Shown: positions 58,838 to 64,000 of the stretch, one piece after another
How positions within the stretch are numbered: position 1 is the first letter of the stretch
Layout of the letters: each line of letters opens with the position of its first letter
DNA from: Bacillota bacterium
Lineage (GTDB): Bacteria > Bacillota > Clostridia > Lachnospirales > Lachnospiraceae
Direction of reading: 5' to 3'
Assembly: GCA_023421075.1 (NCBI GenBank)
Contig: JAEZUM010000092.1
Span: 1 to 64,000, forward strand
Length of the DNA: 64,000 nt
The notes under the pieces: generated by a model
The model's database searches: none
What the model saw: the letters and a program-made list of their open reading frames with translations, nothing else
What the model was told of the DNA's origin: nothing
Position numbers and translations under genes: made by a program

Positions 58838-61800
58838 TTATTTCACTGTAATTGTAATATTTACTGTCTTTGTCTTTCCGCTGTAAAGAGTCAGTACCGT
58901 CTTGATTACTGTCGTACCTTTCCCTACCGCTTTGATGCTTCCATTCCTATTCACCGTTGCAACCTTCTTATTACTTGATGAATAGGATGCCTTCACCCAC
59001 CCGAGCGCATTTTGAGAAGCCTGCTTCTCTTGGGAAGCAATTAATTCTAAGGTAAAAGGAAGTTTTATCTGCAGCTGTGTTGATGCCTTCGCTTTATTAT
59101 CTATATATAATGTATTACGAGGTGCTGTTACCATAATCTGTTGACGAAGACTTGTGATATTGTCTGAATCTGCCTTCTTAAGTAGTGCAACATAATCAGA
59201 GCAATGCACTAGTTGAAACGTTACATAGCCGTCTGCATCCACCACATAATTTGAGCTGTAAGGAAGCGTCTCTAATTTTCCGGTCTCTCGGTTATAGTGA
59301 TACAGGAACACTTTAGACCCCGATACGAAATCCTTATGATCACCGACGTATATCCTAACACCAGCCTGTACCGGGAGTTTTCCATCATGAGCAAAGCTAC
59401 ATATCAACCCCTGCGCTGAAGCATCTCCTAGTTGATCCCTAAGCTCCGTATCCTCCGTTGCCGACGACATCCTTACGAACAGTTCAAGATCCGCAAAATC
59501 CTGACGATAGGAAGTCAAGCTGTCTGCATCAAAGCCCCAGGTATAACGTGCTCTGCCATCCATATCACAGACTGTGATTGACAGGCTTCTACCAGATTGT
59601 TTCACTAATTCTAATGTCTCTGCACGAAGAGTCATTCCCGTTATTCTGTTATAATCAGTATTGCTTCCTGTTAATGTAATATTGATTGCCGCTTCTGTCT
59701 GTTTGGGGTCAGACAATAGCTGATTTAATTCCTCAGTCGATACCGGTATGACCAGCTTACCATCTGCCATAATATGCTCCTGTATATTTACGGGAAATGT
59801 AAGGGAGTCCGCAGGTAACACTTGTGTTGGTGTAGGTGTTGGTGTATTTGCAGATACAGGCATCGGTTCAGGTTGTGGCGGTGTTACTGGCGGTATTACT
59901 GGTGGTGTTACCGGCGGCGTTGGTGATGTTGCTGCCGCTCGTTTCACCAGGATAGTGTAATTACGAACCGATTCATAATCTTTTGATCGAACCCTGACCT
60001 GGATGCTTGTATCTCCAACCGGAATATCAATTTGTTCTGAAGAGCTTCCGGCTGCTACAGTAACACCATTGACACGCACAACTGTATTTGCCGTATCATT
60101 TGCAGTAGGGGTAATGCTTATGGAGCTGACACTGTTTGCAACCTGTAGAGTATAGCTGGTAACCCCCGGCTGGAAGGCAGGAGTTAGATTGCCTGCGCTA
60201 AAGGATAGATTACTCAATTCCGCTCCAATGATAAAATCTATGTATTTGTATATGTTCGTGTTTATAAGGCTTGCTATAATAAAGGTATGATAACCCACAT
60301 TTGAATAATCATCCAGAAAATCACCCCCGGGAACATCAAAATACTCAATCTTATAGTCAGTTCCTTCGACCAACGTATTGGTTCCATCGGTTACCACGAT
60401 CGCAGGTTTGATTGGATTGCCGGTATACTTCTGCTCCGGAATAGCTGATACAACAAAATAAGGGGAAACCGTAATGATAACATCAGCCGTCACCGTACTA
60501 TAGATTCCATCCCCCTCCTTCGATGCCTGAAGGGTGACCGTGCCCGGACTAAGGATTTCAATATCAGCTGTTCCGTCTTGATGATCCACTAATTCTACGG
60601 TCGATTGATATGCTTCCAATATCCGGAAGCTAACGGGATTGCTGAGTGTGCCACCGGTAGCGGTAACGGTAAAGGGACCTTCTACCTCATTGCAACTGAT
60701 GCTCGTAGGTGTTAGGAGCAAGGGTGCCTGATTAAGATACAGTGCATTGATACCGGTAGTACCAACAATGCCCTGATAGCCGGGGTACTCCTCTGTGCCC
60801 GCGGTTATGGTAGCCTGGGTATCCTGTGCGTATGCCGGAAGGAATAAGTAAAGCTTATCCTGACTATTGAGCATCATATCCTGATATCCATAGGTGATCG
60901 GGCTACCCTGCGATATCATAAGACCATTAATACCATCCGCAGCTGTAACAGGGAGCTTTATCTGAACCGGATACACCGGCTGGGTACCATTCGTAGGCAA
61001 TGGACTGCAGTATGGTAAGCCGCTATCCAGTACATTTACAGAACCACCTGTAATTGTTATCCTTCCGTCTCCTCTTGCAATTCCGGTACTCAGGCTTTTC
61101 GCATAGATCGTTCCGCCACTGATGTTAATGGAAGCTTCACTGCCATTCCACCCACCGATTGCAGGCCCATATACGCTGGTTGCAGTGATATTGCCGCCAC
61201 TGATATTCACTTGCGTGTCCAAGGTTCCTGTACCATTACCATCTCCGATTGCTGCTCCGGATCCAAGGGCATTCGCCTTCACAACTCCACCGGTAATACT
61301 TATCATTCCACTCGGAGTATCCTGTCCTCCACCAATGGCTGCCCCCGGCCCATTGACTTCAGCATCAATCTCACCTCCGCTTATATTGATGGTTGCAGGA
61401 GAACCCTGATAGCTGTTTCCGATTGCCGCACCACCTCCGGACATCCTTGCCGTAACCTTACCTCCGGTGATCTGGATCAGACCGGCAGGGCTATTATCTC
61501 CACCACCGATTCCACTTCCAAATGAAAAATTTGTAGCTTCCGCTGTCACATCCCCACCACCGATATAAATATCGCAGTAATGACCATATCCTCCACCGAT
61601 TCCCGTACCGCCTTGACAACTGGCTATGATGATTCCACCATTGATGGTAATATCTCCGCCCTTCCTATCGTGAAGCGGATTGCTATCTTGCATGTACCCT
61701 CCTCCACTTCCGATTCCGGATGCTCCATAATCACCGGAAGCAGTGATAGTACCTCCCAATAGGGTGATGGTACCATTTGCTTCAAAATCTCCACCGCCGA

Positions 61801-62323
61801 TACCACTTGCATTACTGGAACCAGTATATGTCGACTTAGCAACCAAGCTGTCCAGGTTGTCATGGGGACCTGCTTTATTGATTGTTAAGGAAGCTCCCTT
61901 TGGAACTCTGAGCCCCGGCTGTCTGTCCGCGCTAAGAAGCTCATTCGTACCCTCAAGACGAAGATTCACACTGGCACCCGGGTGGATATCAAATGCACAG
62001 GCATCGGTTATTGCCTGCACATCAATCTTCACATTAGACAATATTATACTGATCGCTCCTCCTGTGATCATAATGGTATTCTCAAATGTCGTACCTGTAT
62101 GTTCGATTATATAACAATTCTCAGAATCTGGTGTTTTTGATAACCCATCTTGTGATAATACTCCGTCACCGATAACAATACTGCCCTCGCTCAAGTCTAA
62201 CAAAGTCCCCATTTGAATAGCATATGCTGTTCCTTGATTGGTGGGAATTACAATGAGTGCTGTCAATATCAGTGTGAGCAGCATTGATATGCTTCGTTTC
62301 CATATAATTGTTTTCTTCTTCAT
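58838..62323 (-). CDS. large secreted beta-helix surface protein
   Basis: 1161 residues, unknown ligand. Signal peptide with a basic start and hydrophobic core (about 1-35, ending near TAYA). Residues about 60-450 are a right-handed beta-helix-like region built on recurring SGIGGG, GAAIGGG and ITGGxVxA units. Then Ig-like strands (about 540-720), a cadherin-like beta-sandwich (LSNLSFSAGNLTPAFQPGVTSYTL), a Pro/Thr linker (PPVTPPVIPPVTPPQP), an unassigned domain, and a C-terminal Big2-type Ig domain (KKVATVNRNGSIKAVGKGT). No LPXTG or SLH anchor seen, so attachment is unclear. Alone between terminators. Confidence 0.8.
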   Translation of the reverse strand: MKKKTIIWKRSISMLLTLILTALIVIPTNQGTAYAIQMGTLLDLSEGSIVIGDGVLSQDGLSKTPDSENCYIIEHTGTTFENTIMITGGAISIILSNVKIDVQAITDACAFDIHPGASVNLRLEGTNELLSADRQPGLRVPKGASLTINKAGPHDNLDSLVAKSTYTGSSNASGIGGGDFEANGTITLLGGTITASGDYGASGIGSGGGYMQDSNPLHDRKGGDITINGGIIIASCQGGTGIGGGYGHYCDIYIGGGDVTAEATNFSFGSGIGGGDNSPAGLIQITGGKVTARMSGGGAAIGNSYQGSPATINISGGEIDAEVNGPGAAIGGGQDTPSGMISITGGVVKANALGSGAAIGDGNGTGTLDTQVNISGGNITATSVYGPAIGGWNGSEASINISGGTIYAKSLSTGIARGDGRITITGGSVNVLDSGLPYCSPLPTNGTQPVYPVQIKLPVTAADGINGLMISQGSPITYGYQDMMLNSQDKLYLFLPAYAQDTQATITAGTEEYPGYQGIVGTTGINALYLNQAPLLLTPTSISCNEVEGPFTVTATGGTLSNPVSFRILEAYQSTVELVDHQDGTADIEILSPGTVTLQASKEGDGIYSTVTADVIITVSPYFVVSAIPEQKYTGNPIKPAIVVTDGTNTLVEGTDYKIEYFDVPGGDFLDDYSNVGYHTFIIASLINTNIYKYIDFIIGAELSNLSFSAGNLTPAFQPGVTSYTLQVANSVSSISITPTANDTANTVVRVNGVTVAAGSSSEQIDIPVGDTSIQVRVRSKDYESVRNYTILVKRAAATSPTPPVTPPVIPPVTPPQPEPMPVSANTPTPTPTQVLPADSLTFPVNIQEHIMADGKLVIPVSTEELNQLLSDPKQTEAAINITLTGSNTDYNRITGMTLRAETLELVKQSGRSLSITVCDMDGRARYTWGFDADSLTSYRQDFADLELFVRMSSATEDTELRDQLGDASAQGLICSFAHDGKLPVQAGVRIYVGDHKDFVSGSKVFLYHYNRETGKLETLPYSSNYVVDADGYVTFQLVHCSDYVALLKKADSDNITSLRQQIMVTAPRNTLYIDNKAKASTQLQIKLPFTLELIASQEKQASQNALGWVKASYSSSNKKVATVNRNGSIKAVGKGTTVIKTVLTLYSGKTKTVNITITVK

Positions 62324-62424
62324 GAGTATCCTATTTCCTTTCTTCTCATTATTGCATTGCTGATCGTGTATCGTATCGTGTTATTCCTTTTGTTTTTGAG
62401 CTTCGCTTAGGCAAATGCTTCTGT

Positions 62425-62676
62425 TCAATCACGGATGGTAAACAAGATGTGATCCACCGTAAGCCGAAGCGGAATTACGGTATTGGGGTTATTTGTATCC
62501 CAGCTAATCGCTTTTTCTTCGATTCTTACCCTCTTAAAGCATTCCAGATTATTCAGAGCATTGTAAGGAATCGAGTTAATCATTTGCTTCATGTTAAACA
62601 ACACCTTATTCCCATGCTCGAATTCGATGAGTAGTGTGAAATCATCATTCGGTATTACACTTATAATGTTACTGAT
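62425..62676 (-). CDS. DUF2442-type small protein with non-standard start codon
   Basis: 83 residues: SNIISVIPNDDFTLLIEFEH, then GNKVLFNMKQMI and IEEKAISWDTNN.. near the C-terminus, the layout of DUF2442 proteins (ISV.P.dDy.L.v.F.nGe...fD), often found next to DUF4160 toxin-like genes, though none is present here. No ATG, GTG or TTG lies at the right place: a strong GGGAGGG is followed 6 nt later by ATC (62676), which I take as the start; ATT codons at 62682 and 62667 are alternatives. An in-frame TAA upstream rules out a longer product. Either a rare AUC/AUU start or a gene decayed at its start. Confidence 0.65.
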   Translation of the reverse strand: MSNIISVIPNDDFTLLIEFEHGNKVLFNMKQMINSIPYNALNNLECFKRVRIEEKAISWDTNNPNTVIPLRLTVDHILFTIRD

Positions 62677-62937
62677 CCAAATCCCTCCCTTTTATTCGTC
62701 CTTTGCGAAAAGCGATCATTGACATTATAGCGAGGGTTTTTCCTCATCGGTATCTACCATATGGTGTATTTTTAGTATATTATGGAATATATTGATGTTA
62801 TAAGGGCATTATTTGTTGTCACAATAAGCGTTTTATCATATAATACTTCTATCCTGTAAGTTATTACCACTCACAATAAACTCATTCTAGGCTCAGTACA
62901 AATTGCCATCCATACCATCATACAAAAGGGAAAACTC

Positions 62938-64000
62938 ATGAAAAAAAGAGAGCTTTTAAAAAGAAAACAACTGGCTGGAATTATGTCTATGATATATCAC
63001 TATCCCCTTACGATTGTTGAGGCTCCCATCGGCTTCGGCAAAACAACTGCCGTCCGCTCCTTTTTGAAGGAGGATAAGAACGATCCGCTCTGGATTACTA
63101 TACTGAATTCTAAGGAAGCTACGGCTCTCTTCTGGGATACCTTCACATCACAATTGAGCCGGCTGGAGGTGAATACCTCCCACCGATTGAAGACACTTGG
63201 CTTTCCGTCTGATATCGCACAAATCGAGAAGGTATTATCCTTATTAATCAATATCAACTATCCGCCAAAAACCGTGCTAGTGATCGATGATTTTCATCTC
63301 ATTCCGGATATTAATATTAGCCGACTTCTCCTGAGAATTGCACAGGAGCAGCTGGACAATCTGCACCTGGTGATCATAACCCGGGATACCACGCAGCTGG
63401 AATTCTCCGAGCTTCTTTCCAAAGGATTATGTCATATCATATCTCATTCGAAGCTTAAATTCAGTGAGGCTGAGATTACTGCCTATTGTCGTATGATGCA
63501 AGGTGGCATTTCCGACACTGACATTAGACGAATCTGTGATTATTCGGATGGATGGGTCTCCTTAATCTATCTCATTCTGTTAGCACTTGAGAACGGTGTG
63601 GAGGTCGGTATGAACGCTTTCATCGATGATCTGGTGGAAAGGGTTCTCTATCATCCGTATGAGGAAGCCATCCGGCGCTTCTTACTGAAGCTGTCCTTTA
63701 TGGATGTTTTTTCGAATAAGCAGGCACTTTATGTGACCGGCGAGGAGCGGACTCCGGATATCCTAAAGCAGCTTCGCAGAGAAAACGCCTTTGTATACTA
63801 TGATCTTGCTTCCCACACCTACAAAATCCATAATGTCCTGCTTGATTTTCTCCGACTCAAGCGTGAGTTGATCTTAACGGAGGACGAGCTTCGCGATATA
63901 TATATCCGTCTGGGTGAATGGGAGCTTGCCAACAACAATTTTACTGCCGCCTATCGTTATTTTTATAAAGCCGGAGAAGTAGTTAGAATCCTTACCCATC
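62938..64000 (+). CDS. MalT/LuxR-type STAND ATPase regulator, 3' cut by window
   Basis: Open for at least 354 codons to the window end. The N-terminus has a Walker A PIGFGKTTAVRSFL near residue 35 and Walker B TVLVIDDFHLI near 115, followed by the winged-helix region and DGWVSLIYLILLALENG near 205, as in MalT-like LuxR regulators. The tetratricopeptide and LuxR helix-turn-helix expected at the C-terminus lie beyond the window. Walker A reads GFGKTT where MalT has GYGKTT. AAAAGGG precedes the ATG. It is divergent from the DUF2442 and beta-helix genes, and could control them. Confidence 0.8.
   Translation, partial: MKKRELLKRKQLAGIMSMIYHYPLTIVEAPIGFGKTTAVRSFLKEDKNDPLWITILNSKEATALFWDTFTSQLSRLEVNTSHRLKTLGFPSDIAQIEKVLSLLININYPPKTVLVIDDFHLIPDINISRLLLRIAQEQLDNLHLVIITRDTTQLEFSELLSKGLCHIISHSKLKFSEAEITAYCRMMQGGISDTDIRRICDYSDGWVSLIYLILLALENGVEVGMNAFIDDLVERVLYHPYEEAIRRFLLKLSFMDVFSNKQALYVTGEERTPDILKQLRRENAFVYYDLASHTYKIHNVLLDFLRLKRELILTEDELRDIYIRLGEWELANNNFTAAYRYFYKAGEVVRILTH

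Overview
The window looks like chromosome from a low-to-moderate GC, spore-forming Gram-positive of the Clostridia, most likely family Lachnospiraceae. Pointers are the dgt-dnaG-rpoD-trmK block beside RNase P RNA, an electron-bifurcating type [FeFe] hydrogenase operon, a FeoA/FeoB/Cys-rich Feo system under a Bacillus-type Fur box, CDP-glycerol (teichoic acid type) polymerases, strong AGGAGG ribosome sites almost everywhere, and a CdaA/CdaR c-di-AMP operon. The family assignment is inference; no 16S gene is present. Most genes lie on the minus strand.

Layout. 1-7.5 kb: RNase P RNA (+) converging on a TGS/uridine-kinase-like protein, then trmK, rpoD, dnaG and dgt. 7.9-10.5 kb: Feo iron uptake with a consensus promoter and a perfect 21-bp Fur palindrome; FeoB carries a His-rich insert. 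10.7-16.5 kb: a probable spore-surface protein, two small membrane/zinc proteins, hisC-response regulator-queH, a second aminotransferase and a cytidylate-kinase-like protein. 16.7-22.1 kb: complete branched-chain amino acid ABC transporter (livKHMGF) with large stem-loops between genes. 22.2-26 kb: a zinc-ribbon protein, a stand-alone ClpX with unusual N-terminus, and an HtrA protease with an Asn/Tyr/Ser-rich cytosolic head. 26.2-36 kb: cell-surface polymer locus (polyprenyl glycosylphosphotransferase, LCP ligase, three CDP-glycerol transferases, TagD, TagGH exporter). 36.3-42.4 kb: leuA, an HPr, cdaR, cdaA and two uncharacterised membrane proteins. 42.7-52.4 kb: a self-contained catabolic island (SLC13-type transporter, YhcH, PdxA2, DapA-family lyase, Fe-alcohol dehydrogenase, cytosolic sialidase-like protein, four-carbon acid sugar kinase) with a divergent PrpR-type regulator that lacks the sigma-54 GAFTGA motif. 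52.5-54 kb: hipBA. 54.1-58.6 kb: hndABCD hydrogenase. 58.8-64 kb: a 1161-residue secreted beta-helix protein, a small DUF2442-type gene with no standard start codon, and the start of a MalT-like regulator cut by the window edge.

How things fit together. The catabolic island is the best candidate for something undescribed: kinase plus PdxA2 is the known core for threonate/erythronate breakdown to dihydroxyacetone phosphate, but here it is combined with a retro-aldol lyase, a reductase, a BNR-propeller enzyme and YhcH, suggesting a larger acidic sugar or glycoside as substrate. Other points worth following are the two membrane proteins tied to c-di-AMP synthesis, a three-way-junction RNA/DNA element upstream of them, and related palindromes with a shared AAGCAAGCTT core elsewhere in the window. 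No CRISPR array, prophage, insertion sequence, tRNA or rRNA was seen.
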